From: Streptomyces cathayae
GTDB taxonomy: Bacteria; Actinomycetota; Actinomycetes; Streptomycetales; Streptomycetaceae
NCBI RefSeq assembly: GCF_029760955.1
Contig: NZ_CP121682.1
Location: 3,038,001-3,102,000, forward strand
Reading direction: 5' to 3'
Length of the DNA stretch: 64,000 bases
The position numbers were made by a program, and so were the translations under genes. Positions 35,339-44,323 of the stretch are shown here, piece by piece. A model generated the notes under the pieces. The model ran no database searches, was not told the DNA's origin, and saw nothing but the letters and a program-made list of their open reading frames with translations. Every line of letters begins with the position of its first letter. Positions within the stretch are counted from its first letter, which is position 1.

Positions 35339-35830
35339 ATGTCGCTCTACGCCGCGTACGCCGGCAACCTCGACGCGCGGCTGATGTCCCGCCGCGCCCC
35401 GCATTCGCCGCTGCGCGCCACCGGCTGGCTGAACGGGTGGCGGCTGACCTTCGGGGGCGAGAACCTCGGCGTGCACTGGCCGAGCGGGCCCACCGGCCCC
35501 GCCGAGCCCACCGACCCGGCCGCGGGAGGCGGCGCGCTCGCGACGATCGTCGAGGACCACTTCGCCCAGGTCTTCGTCGCGCTGTACGACATCGCCCCCA
35601 TGGACGAGGAGTCCCTGGACCACTGGGAGGGCACGGGCCTGGACATCCACCGGCGCACCCGCGTCCGCGTCCACACCCTGGACGGCGAGGAACCCGCCTG
35701 GACCTACGTCCTGAACGCCTACGAGGGCGGCCTCCCCTCGGCCCGCTACCTCGGCGAGATCGCCGACGCGGCGGAATCCGCGGGCGCCCCGCACGACTAC
35801 GTGATGGAACTGCGCAAACGCCCCTGCTGA
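35339..35830 (+). CDS. gamma-glutamylcyclotransferase-like protein
   Basis: A 163-residue protein of the cyclotransferase (BtrG/AIG2) fold. The YAAYAGNLDARLMSRRAP segment is the substrate loop with the usual YxSNL-type pattern (here YAGNL). DEESLDHWEG supplies the acidic catalytic residue. The family releases 5-oxoproline from gamma-glutamyl amines. The natural substrate is unknown, and Ser to Gly in the loop may alter it. The ATG at 35339 lies 98 bases from divergent lpdA. Conserved beside the phosphorylase gene, but no link to nucleosides is evident. Confidence 0.78.
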   Translation: MSLYAAYAGNLDARLMSRRAPHSPLRATGWLNGWRLTFGGENLGVHWPSGPTGPAEPTDPAAGGGALATIVEDHFAQVFVALYDIAPMDEESLDHWEGTGLDIHRRTRVRVHTLDGEEPAWTYVLNAYEGGLPSARYLGEIADAAESAGAPHDYVMELRKRPC

Positions 35831-35866
35831 ACCCGCGCCCGAACCGGGCCGCCGAAACCCGCCCGC

Positions 35867-35914
35867 CCTGGAGTCTGTCCGGCCTGGAGCCTGTCCGGCC
35901 TGACGCCTGCCCGG
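35867..35914. repeat. three tandem 16-bp repeats
   Basis: CCTGGAGTCTGTCCGG, CCTGGAGCCTGTCCGG and CCTGACGCCTGCCCGG follow each other starting at 35867, 37 bases after the cyclotransferase stop and before the phosphorylase promoter. They are slippage-type repeats with no recognised role. Confidence 0.75.
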
Positions 35915-36013
35915 CGGATCGGACCCGAGCCGGCAGGGCCTCGTCGGAACCGATCCGGCAAGGTCTGCTCGGAAACGACAAGACAACGATCGCAAGCCCG
36001 TGAGCTTTGACAT

Positions 36014-36025
36014 CTACGCGCGTAG
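36014..36025. promoter_or_regulatory. CTACGCGCGTAG operator candidate, purine phosphorylase copy
   Basis: A perfect 12-bp palindrome in the context ATCTACGCGCGTAGGCG, 25 bases before the GTG at 36051. TACCCT at 36038-36043 sits seven bases before the GTG, so the message is probably leaderless. The same palindrome precedes deoC and add. Confidence 0.7.
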
Positions 36026-36050
36026 GCGAAGACCGGCTACCCTCATCCGC

Positions 36051-36875
36051 GTGAACGCTTCTCTTCTTCCGGACGACATCCAGGGCGACCCCCACGCCGC
36101 AGCCGACGCCGCAGCCGCGCGCCTGCGCGAGCTCACGGGCGCCGAGACCCACGACGTCGCCCTCGTGATGGGCTCCGGCTGGGCGCCGGCCGTGGACGCC
36201 CTCGGCTCGCCCGACGCCGAATTCCAGGTCACCGAGCTGCCCGGCTTCCCGCCGCCGGCGGTCGAGGGGCACGGCGGCAAGATCCGCTCGTACCGCCTCG
36301 GCGCCAAGCAGGTCCTGGTCTTCCTGGGCCGCACCCACTACTACGAGGGCCGCGGTGTGGCCTCCGTCGCCCACGGCGTGCGCACCGCCGTCGCCGCCGG
36401 CGCCAAGACGATCGTCCTGACCAACGGCTGCGGCGGCCTGCGTGAGGGCATGCGCCCCGGCCAGCCGGTCCTGATCAGTGACCACATCAACCTCACGGCC
36501 ACCTCCCCCATCATCGGCGCCAACTTCGTCGACCTCACCGACCTCTACTCCCCCCGGCTGCGCGCCCTCTGCAAGGAGATCGACGCCACCCTGGAGGAGG
36601 GCGTCTACGCCCAGTTCCCCGGCCCGCACTACGAGACCCCGGCGGAGATCCGCATGGCACGGGTGATCGGGGCGGACCTGGTGGGCATGTCGACGGTGCT
36701 GGAGGCCATCGCCGCGCGGGAGGCGGGCGCGGAGGTGCTCGGCATCTCCCTGGTCACCAACCTCGCCGCCGGTATGACCGGTGAACCGCTCAACCACGAG
36801 GAGGTCCTCCAGGCGGGCCGGGACTCCGCCTCCCGCATGGGCACCCTCCTGACCCAGGTACTGGGCCGCCTGTAA
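36051..36875 (+). CDS. purine nucleoside phosphorylase
   Basis: It phosphorolyses inosine, guanosine and their deoxy forms to base plus (deoxy)ribose 1-phosphate in the cytoplasm. The 274 residues fit the trimeric, low-molecular-mass class. [17 protein letters not shown] holds the phosphate Ser, and HYYEGRG and [11 protein letters not shown] follow. [12 protein letters not shown] and [17 protein letters not shown] are in the PNP/MTAP signature, with Asn in SLVTNLAAG contacting the base. GTG 36051 is chosen for the leaderless promoter, since in-frame codons further upstream overlap the palindrome. The mutase gene follows 71 bases downstream and takes the sugar phosphate onward. Confidence 0.94.
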   Translation: MNASLLPDDIQGDPHAAADAAAARLRELTGAETHDVALVMGSGWAPAVDALGSPDAEFQVTELPGFPPPAVEGHGGKIRSYRLGAKQVLVFLGRTHYYEGRGVASVAHGVRTAVAAGAKTIVLTNGCGGLREGMRPGQPVLISDHINLTATSPIIGANFVDLTDLYSPRLRALCKEIDATLEEGVYAQFPGPHYETPAEIRMARVIGADLVGMSTVLEAIAAREAGAEVLGISLVTNLAAGMTGEPLNHEEVLQAGRDSASRMGTLLTQVLGRL

Positions 36876-36946
36876 CCGCCCGCGGCCCCCGGCGGCGGGG
36901 GCGGGACGGGACGACTCAACCGACCACTCGAGAGGCTGACCGACAC

Positions 36947-38635
36947 GTGCACGACGACCTGACCGCTCGGGCCCGCACCTGGCTCGCCGAGGACCCCGAC
37001 CCCGAGACCCGTGCGGAGCTCGCGGCACTCCTCGAAAGGAGCACCGGGAGCACCACGGACGGCGCCGACGCCGAACTGGCCGCCCGCTTCAGCGGCACCC
37101 TCCAGTTCGGCACCGCCGGTCTCCGCGGCGAACTGGGCGCCGGCCCGATGCGCATGAACCGCGCCGTCGTCATCCGCGCCGCCGCCGGCCTCGCCGCGTA
37201 CCTCAGGAAGCAGGGGATCCCCCACGGGGACGACACGGCCGGCCTCGTCGTGATCGGCTACGACGCCCGGCACAAGTCGGCGGACTTCGCCCGGGACACC
37301 GCCGCCGTGATGACCGGCGCCGGTCTCCGGGCGGCCGTCCTCCCCCGCCCCCTCCCCACCCCGGTGCTCGCCTTCGCCATCCGGCACCTCGGCGCGGTCG
37401 CCGGGGTCGAGGTCACCGCCAGCCACAACCCGCCCCGCGACAACGGCTACAAGGTGTACCTCGGCGACGGGTCCCAGATCGTCCCCCCGGCCGACGCGGA
37501 GATCGCCGCCGAGATCGCCGCCGTCGGGTCCCTGGACGACGTGCCCCGCCCCACCACCGGCTGGCAGACCCTCGACGACTCCGTCCTGGACGCCTACCTC
37601 GCCCGTACGGACGCGGTCCTGGCTGAGGGCTCCCCCCGCAGCGCCCGCACGGTCTACACCGCGATGCACGGCGTCGGCAAGGACGTCCTGCTCGCCGCGT
37701 TCGCCCGGGCCGGCTTCCCGGAGCCGGTCCTGGTCGCCGAGCAGGCCGAGCCCGACCCCGGCTTCCCCACCGTCGCGTTCCCCAATCCGGAGGAGCCCGG
37801 CGCGATGGACCTGGCCTTCGCGAAGGCCCGCGAGGTCGAACCCGACCTGGTCATCGCCAACGACCCGGACGCCGACCGCTGCGCCGCGGCCGTCAAGGAC
37901 CCCGGCGGGGAGGGCACCGGCGGCGGGGACTGGCGCATGCTGCGCGGTGACGAGGTCGGCGCCCTGCTCGCCGCCCACCTGGTCCGGCGCGGCGCGACCG
38001 GCACATTCGCCGAGTCGATCGTCTCCTCGACCCTCCTCGCCCGTATCGCCGAGCAGGCGGGGCTGCCGCACGAGGAGACCCTGACCGGCTTCAAGTGGAT
38101 CGCCCGGGTGGAGGGCCTGCGCTACGGCTACGAGGAGGCGCTGGGCTACTGCGTCGACCCGGAGGGCGTGCGCGACAAGGACGGCATCACGGCCGCGCTG
38201 CTCCTGGCCGAGCTGGCCTCCGAGCTGAAGGCGGAGGGCCGCACCCTCCTGGACCTCCTCGACGACCTCGCCGTGACCCACGGCCTGCACGCGACCGACC
38301 AGCTGTCGGCCCGCGTCGAGGACCTGTCGCTCATCGCGGACGCCATGCGCCGCCTGCGCGAGAACCCCCCGACCGCCCTGGCCGGCCTGCCCGTCACCCG
38401 GGCCGAGGACCTGACCCGCGGCACGGACACCCTCCCGCCCACCGACGGCCTGCGCTACACCCTCCAGGGTGCCCGCGTCATCGTCCGTCCGAGCGGTACG
38501 GAGCCGAAACTGAAGTGCTACCTGGAGGTCGTCGTCCCGGTCACCGACCGGGCCGGCCTGCCCGCGGCCCGCGCCAGGGCGACCGCCCTGCTGACCGCGC
38601 TCAAGCAGGACCTGAAGACGGCGGCCGGTATCTGA
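36947..38635 (+). CDS. PGM2-like phosphohexomutase, probable phosphopentomutase
   Basis: An alpha-D-phosphohexomutase of 562 residues. The catalytic phosphoserine is Ser159 in VTASHNPP. The metal loop is DPDADR at 306-311, the sugar loop is GFKWIARVEG, and the phosphate site RPSGTEPKLK lies near the C-terminus. The loop YGYEEALGYCVDP resembles PGM2-type enzymes, which prefer pentose phosphates, more than GEESGH of glucose mutases. Following the phosphorylase gene, conversion of (deoxy)ribose 1-phosphate to 5-phosphate is the sensible role. Annotation as phosphomannomutase is the common alternative. The GTG start at 36947 follows GAGAGGC. A strong terminator follows. Confidence 0.9.
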   Translation: MHDDLTARARTWLAEDPDPETRAELAALLERSTGSTTDGADAELAARFSGTLQFGTAGLRGELGAGPMRMNRAVVIRAAAGLAAYLRKQGIPHGDDTAGLVVIGYDARHKSADFARDTAAVMTGAGLRAAVLPRPLPTPVLAFAIRHLGAVAGVEVTASHNPPRDNGYKVYLGDGSQIVPPADAEIAAEIAAVGSLDDVPRPTTGWQTLDDSVLDAYLARTDAVLAEGSPRSARTVYTAMHGVGKDVLLAAFARAGFPEPVLVAEQAEPDPGFPTVAFPNPEEPGAMDLAFAKAREVEPDLVIANDPDADRCAAAVKDPGGEGTGGGDWRMLRGDEVGALLAAHLVRRGATGTFAESIVSSTLLARIAEQAGLPHEETLTGFKWIARVEGLRYGYEEALGYCVDPEGVRDKDGITAALLLAELASELKAEGRTLLDLLDDLAVTHGLHATDQLSARVEDLSLIADAMRRLRENPPTALAGLPVTRAEDLTRGTDTLPPTDGLRYTLQGARVIVRPSGTEPKLKCYLEVVVPVTDRAGLPAARARATALLTALKQDLKTAAGI

Positions 38636-38668
38636 GCGACCGGAAACCGGCCGGAACCGGCTGGAACC

Positions 38669-38716
38669 GAACGACGGGAGGGGGTCCACAGTTCTGCGGA
38701 CCCCCTCCCGTCGTTC
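38669..38716. terminator. bidirectional terminator, 19-bp stem
   Basis: 38669-38687 pairs perfectly with 38698-38716 around a 10-base loop, between the converging mutase gene (stop 38635) and PH-domain gene (stop 38734). Confidence 0.88.
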
Positions 38717-38733
38717 CCGTCGTTCTGCCGGGC

Positions 38734-39459
38734 TCAGGTGACGGCCAGCAGGACCGTCAGCAGGATCACCCCGGCGAGCGTCGGGGCCAGGATCTCGTAG
38801 GACCAGCGCACGCTCACCTCGCCCTGCGCGCTTTCCGCGGTCTGCCGGTTCTCGTGCAGCTCGCGCAGTTCGTCCATCGCGCGGTCGCTCGGCGCCCGCT
38901 CCGGTGCCTCCGTCCCGCCCGGCGCGGACCCGGCGCCCCCGCGCCGGGACACGCCGCCCGCCCCCGGGGCCTGCCCCGCGGTGCGGACGTCGACGCCCTG
39001 CGCCCGCTCGCCCGTGGCCCGCATCTTCCGCCGCGCGGCCCGCTTACGGGCCCGCAGGGACACGGGCAGGGCCCACAGCTGGTACTTGGTGCCGGCGTCG
39101 GAGACGACCTCGTTGGTGTAACCGGCGCGCAGCGTGGCGACCCGGCCCCAGGGCAGCACGATCGTGCGGAAGGGGTTGCGGACGCGCAGCCGGTCGTCGC
39201 CGGCGTACACGGCGGGCAGCAGGGTGTAGGCGACCACCGGGGGCACGATCGCCAGCAGCGTGGCGAGCGCCAGCCACGGGGCCCGGCCCTCGCCGGTGGC
39301 CACGGCGTCGACGCAGAGCCAGCCGACGATCGCCAGCAGCAGCACGCCACCGGCGATGCCCGAGGTCGACCGGTACACCCGGTCCTTGACCTCGGGGCCC
39401 TCGGACTCGTGCCCGCCCTCGGGCTCCGGGCCGGACGGCTGCTGCGCTGGGGTGTTCAT
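38734..39459 (-). CDS. PH-domain membrane protein
   Basis: A 241-residue protein. Two membrane helices near the N-terminus (GIAGGVLLLAIVGWLCVDAV, LALATLLAIVPPVVAYTLL) lead into a bacterial PH-like domain (DRLRVRNPFRTIVLPWGRVA to YQLWALPVSLRARKRAARRK). A disordered Pro/Gly/Arg linker ends in a final helix (EILAPTLAGVILLTVLLAV). The ATG at 39459 (MNTPAQQ) is preferred over upstream codons. The function is unknown. It diverges from deoC, so its promoter region abuts the deoC operator. Confidence 0.85.
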   Translation of the reverse strand: MNTPAQQPSGPEPEGGHESEGPEVKDRVYRSTSGIAGGVLLLAIVGWLCVDAVATGEGRAPWLALATLLAIVPPVVAYTLLPAVYAGDDRLRVRNPFRTIVLPWGRVATLRAGYTNEVVSDAGTKYQLWALPVSLRARKRAARRKMRATGERAQGVDVRTAGQAPGAGGVSRRGGAGSAPGGTEAPERAPSDRAMDELRELHENRQTAESAQGEVSVRWSYEILAPTLAGVILLTVLLAVT

Positions 39460-39540
39460 GCCCCCGATTCTGCCCGACGGGTCCGCACGCACCGGCGGGT
39501 GGTGGGCGGACCGGAAACGGGTGGGAGGGCTGTACAGCCG

Positions 39541-39552
39541 CTACGCGCGTAG
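39541..39552. promoter_or_regulatory. CTACGCGCGTAG operator candidate, deoC copy
   Basis: The perfect palindrome lies inside the spacer of a likely promoter: TGTACA (39531-39536), 17 bases, TATGCT (39554-39559), then six bases to the GTG at 39566. A repressor here would block polymerase. On the minus strand it reads ATCTACGCGCGTAGCGG, matching the copies at the phosphorylase and add genes. Confidence 0.72.
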
Positions 39553-39565
39553 ATATGCTCGGCTG

Positions 39566-40525
39566 GTGACCATGTCCTCCACTGCACCACACGCTCTCAG
39601 TGACGTCACCGCGTCCGACGGCACGCTGCGCCGCTTCCTGCACGGGCTGCCCGGTGTCGACGCGGTCGGCCTGGAGGCGCGCGCCGCCTCGCTCGGCACC
39701 CGCTCGATCAAGACCACCGCGAAGGCGTACGCCATCGACCTCGCCATCTCGATGGTCGACCTGACGACGCTGGAAGGCGCGGACACCCCGGGCAAGGTCC
39801 GGGCGCTCGGCGCGAAGGCGGTCCGCCCCGACCCGACCGACCGCACCGCCCCGGCCACGGCCGCGGTCTGCGTCTACCCCGACATGGTGGCCACGGCGAA
39901 GGAGGCCGTCGCCGGCTCCACCGTCAAGGTGGCCTCCGTCGCGACCGCCTTCCCGGCCGGCCGCGCCCCGCTCTCGGTCAAACTGGCCGACGTCCGGGAG
40001 GCCGTCGCCGCCGGTGCGGACGAGATCGACATGGTCATCGACCGCGGGGCGTTCCTGGCGGGGAACTACCTGAAGGTCCACGACGAGATCACCGCCGTGA
40101 AGGAGGCCTGCGGGACGAGCGCCCGCCTCAAGGTCATCTTCGAGACGGGCGAGCTGTCGACGTACGACAACATCCGCCGGGCGAGCTGGCTCGGCATGCT
40201 GGCCGGCGCGGACTTCATCAAGACCTCGACCGGCAAGGTGGCGGTGAACGCCACGCCCGCGAACACCCTCCTGATGCTGGAGGCGGTCCGCGACTTCCGC
40301 GCGCAGACCGGGGTCCGGATCGGGGTGAAGCCGGCCGGCGGCATCCGCACCAGCAAGGACGCGATCAAGTTCCTCGTCCTGGTCAACGAGACCGCCGGCG
40401 AGGACTGGCTGGACAACCACTGGTTCCGCTTCGGCGCCTCCTCCCTGCTGAACGACCTGCTGATGCAGCGCCAGAAGCTGGCCACCGGCCGCTACTCCGG
40501 CCCCGACTACGTGACGGTGGACTGA
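39566..40525 (+). CDS. deoC: deoxyribose-phosphate aldolase
   Basis: A class I aldolase that splits 2-deoxyribose 5-phosphate into glyceraldehyde 3-phosphate and acetaldehyde. The 319 residues carry the Schiff-base Lys219 in ADFIKTSTGK and the proton-relay Lys in GVKPAGGIRT. DEIDMVIDRGAFL and AVCVYPDMV are also diagnostic. GTG 39566 agrees with a leaderless promoter; ATG 39572 would give 317 residues. About 60 residues at the N-terminus exceed the short bacterial form. An aldehyde dehydrogenase follows after 5 bases, fit to remove the acetaldehyde. Confidence 0.94.
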   Translation: MTMSSTAPHALSDVTASDGTLRRFLHGLPGVDAVGLEARAASLGTRSIKTTAKAYAIDLAISMVDLTTLEGADTPGKVRALGAKAVRPDPTDRTAPATAAVCVYPDMVATAKEAVAGSTVKVASVATAFPAGRAPLSVKLADVREAVAAGADEIDMVIDRGAFLAGNYLKVHDEITAVKEACGTSARLKVIFETGELSTYDNIRRASWLGMLAGADFIKTSTGKVAVNATPANTLLMLEAVRDFRAQTGVRIGVKPAGGIRTSKDAIKFLVLVNETAGEDWLDNHWFRFGASSLLNDLLMQRQKLATGRYSGPDYVTVD

Positions 40526-40530
40526 TCACC

Positions 40531-41967
40531 ATGGCACCTGTTTTCGACTACGCGCCGGCGCCCGAGTCCCGCTCGGTCGTCGACATCGCCTCCTCGTACG
40601 GCCTGTTCATCGACGGCGAGTTCACCGAGGCGGCCGACGGCAAGGTCTTCAAGACCGTCTCCCCCTCCACCGAGGAGGTCCTCTCCGAGGTCGCCGAAGC
40701 CGGTGAGGCAGACGTCGACCGCGCCGTGAAGGCCGCCCGCAAGGCCTTCGAGAAGTGGTCGGCGCTCCCGGGCTCCGAGCGCGCGAAGTACCTCTTCCGC
40801 ATCGCCCGGATCATCCAGGAACGCAGCCGCGAACTCGCCGTCCTCGAAACCCTCGACAACGGCAAGCCGATCAGGGAGACCCGCGACGCGGACATCCCCC
40901 TGGTCGCCGCGTACTTCTTCTACTACGCGGGCTGGGCGGACAAGCTCGACCACGCAGGCTACGGCGCCGACCCGCGCCCTCTGGGCGTCGCGGGCCAGGT
41001 CATCCCCTGGAACTTCCCCCTCCTCATGCTGGCGTGGAAGATCGCCCCGGCGCTGGCGACCGGCAACACGGTCGTCCTGAAGCCCGCCGAGACGACCCCC
41101 CTCTCGGCGCTCTTCTTCGCGGACATCTGCCGCCAGGCGGGTCTCCCCAAGGGCGTCGTCAACATCCTCACCGGCGACGGCCGCGCCGGAGCCGCGCTGG
41201 TCGCCCACCCGGACGTCGACAAGGTCGCCTTCACGGGCTCCACCGCCGTCGGCAAGCAGATCGCGCGCACGGTCGCGGGCACCCGCAAGAAGCTCACCCT
41301 CGAACTGGGCGGCAAGGGCGCCAACATCGTCTTCGACGACGCCCCCATCGACCAGGCCGTAGAGGGCATCGTCAACGGCATCTTCTTCAACCAGGGCCAG
41401 GTCTGCTGCGCGGGCAGCCGCCTGCTCGTCCAGGAGTCCATCCACGACGAGCTGCTGGACTCCCTCAAGCGCAGGCTCACCACGCTGCGCCTCGGCGATC
41501 CGCTGGACAAGAACACCGACATCGGCGCGATCAACTCCGCGCAGCAGCTCGAACGCATCACCTCGCTCGTCGAGCAGGGCGAGGCGGAGGGCGCCGAGCG
41601 CTGGTCGGCGGCCTGCGAACTCCCGGAGAACGGCTACTGGTTCGCTCCGACGCTGTTCACCGGCGTCACCCAGGCGCACACGGTCGCCCGCGACGAGATC
41701 TTCGGCCCGGTGCTGTCGGTGCTCACCTTCCGCACCCCGGACGAGGCCGTCGCCAAGGCCAACAACACGCCGTACGGCCTGTCGGCGGGCATCTGGACGG
41801 AGAAGGGTTCCCGCATCCTGGCGGTGGCGAACAAGCTCCGCGCGGGTGTCGTCTGGTCCAACACGTTCAACAAGTTCGACCCGACCTCGCCGTTCGGCGG
41901 TTACAAGGAGTCGGGCTTCGGCCGCGAGGGCGGCCGCCACGGCCTGGAGGCGTACCTCGATGTCTGA
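40531..41967 (+). CDS. NAD(P)-dependent aldehyde dehydrogenase
   Basis: A 478-residue ALDH oxidising an aldehyde to its acid. Glu258 in LTLELGGKGANIV is the general base. Cys292 in FNQGQVCCAGSRL is the nucleophile. PWNFPLLMLAWKIAPAL, GSTAVGKQIA and EIFGPVLSVL complete the fold. It lies 5 bases after deoC, so acetaldehyde from deoxyribose phosphate is the likely substrate. It overlaps the next, truncated ALDH gene by 8 bases. The ATG at 40531 has little upstream ribosome site and is probably coupled to deoC. Confidence 0.92.
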   Translation: MAPVFDYAPAPESRSVVDIASSYGLFIDGEFTEAADGKVFKTVSPSTEEVLSEVAEAGEADVDRAVKAARKAFEKWSALPGSERAKYLFRIARIIQERSRELAVLETLDNGKPIRETRDADIPLVAAYFFYYAGWADKLDHAGYGADPRPLGVAGQVIPWNFPLLMLAWKIAPALATGNTVVLKPAETTPLSALFFADICRQAGLPKGVVNILTGDGRAGAALVAHPDVDKVAFTGSTAVGKQIARTVAGTRKKLTLELGGKGANIVFDDAPIDQAVEGIVNGIFFNQGQVCCAGSRLLVQESIHDELLDSLKRRLTTLRLGDPLDKNTDIGAINSAQQLERITSLVEQGEAEGAERWSAACELPENGYWFAPTLFTGVTQAHTVARDEIFGPVLSVLTFRTPDEAVAKANNTPYGLSAGIWTEKGSRILAVANKLRAGVVWSNTFNKFDPTSPFGGYKESGFGREGGRHGLEAYLDV

Positions 41968-42850
41968 CGCACGACTTTCCGTACTGAAGACCTACAAGCT
42001 GTACGTCGGCGGGAAGTTCCCGCGTTCGGAGAGCGGCCGGGTGTACGAGGTGACCGACTCCAAGGGCAACTGGCTGGCCAACGCCCCCCTCTCCTCCCGC
42101 AAGGACGCCCGTGACGCCGTGGTCGCCGCGCGCAAGGCGTTCGGCGGCTGGTCCGGCGCGACGGCGTACAACCGCGGCCAGATCCTCTACCGCGTCGCGG
42201 AGATGCTGGAGGGCCGCAGGGACCAGTACGTCCGCGAGGTGGCGGCCGCCGAGGGCCTGTCGAAGTCGAAGGCCGCCGAGCAGGTGGACGCGGCGGTCGA
42301 CCGCTGGGTCTGGTACGCGGGCTGGACCGACAAGATCGCCCAGGTGGTCGGCGGCGGCAACCCGGTCGCGGGCCCGTACTTCAACCTGTCCTCCCCCGAG
42401 CCGACCGGTGTGGTCGCCGTCCTGGCGCCCCAGGAGTCGTCCTTCCTGGGCCTGGTCTCGGTGGTCGCCCCGGTGATCGCCACCGGCAACACGGCGGTCG
42501 TGATCGCGAGCGAGCGGTCCCCGCTGCCCGCCCTCTCCCTGGGCGAGGTCCTGGCCACCTCCGACCTCCCCGGCGGCGTGGTCAACATCCTCTCCGGCCG
42601 CACGGCGGAGATCGCCACCCCGCTCGCCGCCCACATGGACGTCAACGCGATCGACCTCGCGGGCGCGGACGAGGAGCTGGCGAAGGAGCTGGAGATCGCG
42701 GCGGCGGACAACCTCAAGCGCGTCCTGCGTCCACAGCCTGTGGACAACTGGTCTGCAACCCCGGGCACGGACCGCATGTCGGCCTTCCTGGAAACCAAGA
42801 CCGTCTGGCACCCGACCGGCTCCCTCGGCGCCTCGGGCTCCGCCTACTGA
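41960..42850 (+). CDS. truncated aldehyde dehydrogenase paralogue, no active site
   Basis: A 296-residue protein starting inside the end of the full ALDH gene. It follows the ALDH fold through the cofactor domain (YKLYVGGKFPRSESGRVYEV, PEPTGVVAVLAPQESSFLGL, ATGNTAVVIASERSPLP, GGVVNILSG). Where the catalytic half should begin, the segment reads IDLAGADEELAKEL and the protein ends soon after. Neither the Glu base nor the Cys is present. With intact coding and tight coupling it is unlikely to be decay. A regulatory or structural partner of the preceding ALDH is inferred. Confidence 0.85.
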   Translation: MSDARLSVLKTYKLYVGGKFPRSESGRVYEVTDSKGNWLANAPLSSRKDARDAVVAARKAFGGWSGATAYNRGQILYRVAEMLEGRRDQYVREVAAAEGLSKSKAAEQVDAAVDRWVWYAGWTDKIAQVVGGGNPVAGPYFNLSSPEPTGVVAVLAPQESSFLGLVSVVAPVIATGNTAVVIASERSPLPALSLGEVLATSDLPGGVVNILSGRTAEIATPLAAHMDVNAIDLAGADEELAKELEIAAADNLKRVLRPQPVDNWSATPGTDRMSAFLETKTVWHPTGSLGASGSAY

Positions 42851-42953
42851 CGCCCGTCAGGTCCCCGTCCCCACCAGGACGGGGACCCGACGACCGACTG
42901 CCGGAAGGGAACGGACTCCCCTCCCCGGCAGCTCAGGGCGGTTAAATGCTCAG

Positions 42954-43676
42954 GTGACGAACTGGGCACAGATGTACGACTCCTACGGTGACGTCGATCG
43001 CGTCCCCGAACTCCTGGCGCGGGCCGAACGCGAGGACGACGCCGCGGCGTGGGACGAGTTGGGTTACCGGCTGAACCTCGAGTCCGACTTGGTGTTCCCC
43101 GCCAGTTTCGCCGCGCTGCCGCGTCTGGTGCGTCTGGCGTCGGAAAATGCCCGGGCGCGTGGGCTGGCGGGGGCGATCATCCGGTGCGGGGCAGGAGACC
43201 ACGGCTGCGACGAGTTGCTGGCAGGCTGCGCCGAGGCGATCACGGAGTTCCGCGGGCTGCTCGATCGGCACCTGCGTTCACGGCCGGACGACTACCTCAC
43301 GGCCTTCCGTGACTTGATCGCAGCCGAAGGGCACTACCACTGGAGTGCGGTCCTGGGCGACTTCTCGGACGACTTCTACGAGGTCGCGTGCCCTCACTGC
43401 GCTGTAGCGGTAACGATCGCCATCGGTGGGTACGGACGCTATTCAGCGATCCGGGACTGGAACCTGGGCGACGTGGACCGACGTGACCTGAAGCCGGCAC
43501 TCTCGGAGATGATCTCCGGCACCGGTCGTCGGATGCACGAGATCGCCGTCCGTGACGGACAATCCAGGCTCGCCGACGGAATCGCCCATCTCTACGGCCG
43601 GGCCGAATGCCCCCGCTGTGCCAGCGTCTTCATCATCGCGGACGAGTACGAGTCCGCCCATCGCCCTCTCGTCTGA
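42954..43676 (+). CDS. hypothetical protein with split CxxC pair
   Basis: A 240-residue protein from GTG 42954. The N-terminal third (DVDRVPELLARAEREDDAAA, then FAALPRLVRLA) is helical and HEAT-like. The middle and C-terminus carry CPHC and CPRC, which could bind one zinc ion. The N-terminal pattern resembles immunity or SMI1-like proteins of polymorphic toxin loci by style only, and no toxin gene is beside it. It starts an accessory patch with decayed genes. The function is unknown. Confidence 0.7.
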   Translation: MTNWAQMYDSYGDVDRVPELLARAEREDDAAAWDELGYRLNLESDLVFPASFAALPRLVRLASENARARGLAGAIIRCGAGDHGCDELLAGCAEAITEFRGLLDRHLRSRPDDYLTAFRDLIAAEGHYHWSAVLGDFSDDFYEVACPHCAVAVTIAIGGYGRYSAIRDWNLGDVDRRDLKPALSEMISGTGRRMHEIAVRDGQSRLADGIAHLYGRAECPRCASVFIIADEYESAHRPLV

Positions 43677-43830
43677 GCGGCGCAACCGAACTCGGGTCAC
43701 GAACAGCAGGCCACAACTCACGTACGGAGCAGCCCGGACTCCGGCGACGTCGCCCGAGGGACGGCAATGTCACTCCCACCGCCCCGAGCGCGTGGCGCAG
43801 CTCCCCACACGCTCGTTCGGCGTCTTCCAC
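43633..43830 (-). pseudogene. remnant of a small accessory gene
   Basis: It starts at GTG 43828-43830, 20 bases after the preceding minus-strand gene. The first 26 residues (ERACGELRHALGAVGVTLPS, then LG) match a common small streptomycete protein as I recall it. After that the sequence turns Arg-rich and runs into the end of the converging 240-residue gene. It seems truncated at its 3' end. Confidence 0.4.
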
Positions 43831-43850
43831 CTCGTCCGTGGCCGCCGCCG

Positions 43851-44114
43851 TCAGAGAACCTCCCCTCTGCTGCGGGCGTTTGCCCTGGCGATCCGGGTCC
43901 GCAGCAGTGGCTCCGCACGTTCCCGGACATGCAACGGTCGCACGTCGGCGGGCAGCACCGCCCGCTCAGTGCCACCACCTTCGGGGCGCAGCCATACGAA
44001 CCCGTCCTGGTGGCCCATGACGATCCCGCGCCTGTCCTGCCGTACGTCGTGGGCGAGTTCACCGAGCGGGAGCCGGGTCTCACCTGGTGCGACCTGCCGC
44101 CGCTCACTGTTCAC
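43851..44114 (-). CDS. small accessory protein, DUF397-neighbourhood type
   Basis: An 87-residue basic protein from GTG 44114. The core DRRGIVMGHQDGFVWLRPEG, followed by GG, and the end IARANARSRGEVL recall a family often found in streptomycetes beside XRE/DUF397 gene pairs. It is a small beta-barrel-like domain with no catalytic motif. It starts a two-gene minus-strand unit whose second gene is broken. Upstream, across 209 bases, lies the frameshifted DUF397 gene on the other strand. The function is unknown. Confidence 0.6.
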   Translation of the reverse strand: MNSERRQVAPGETRLPLGELAHDVRQDRRGIVMGHQDGFVWLRPEGGGTERAVLPADVRPLHVRERAEPLLRTRIARANARSRGEVL

Positions 44115-44323
44115 ACCTCAAGCGTCACGGTGAGCGACGGTCGCCGACCAGGGTGACGGTGTTCCCAACCGGGTTACGGAACAGCCGCCACCTGCACATA
44201 CTCACCGTTCGCCCGCACACCGTCACCCAGCACGACTACCGCTGACGGACGGCCCGTTCTCCCGGAGATGCGGAACGAGTCGGCACACCCGACACGGCAC
44301 CCGGCGAAGGAGCACCGACCGCA

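Noticed and set aside
42954..43676. Immunity protein of a toxin system
   Set aside because: Only a stylistic similarity, with no toxin gene or secretion partner beside it.
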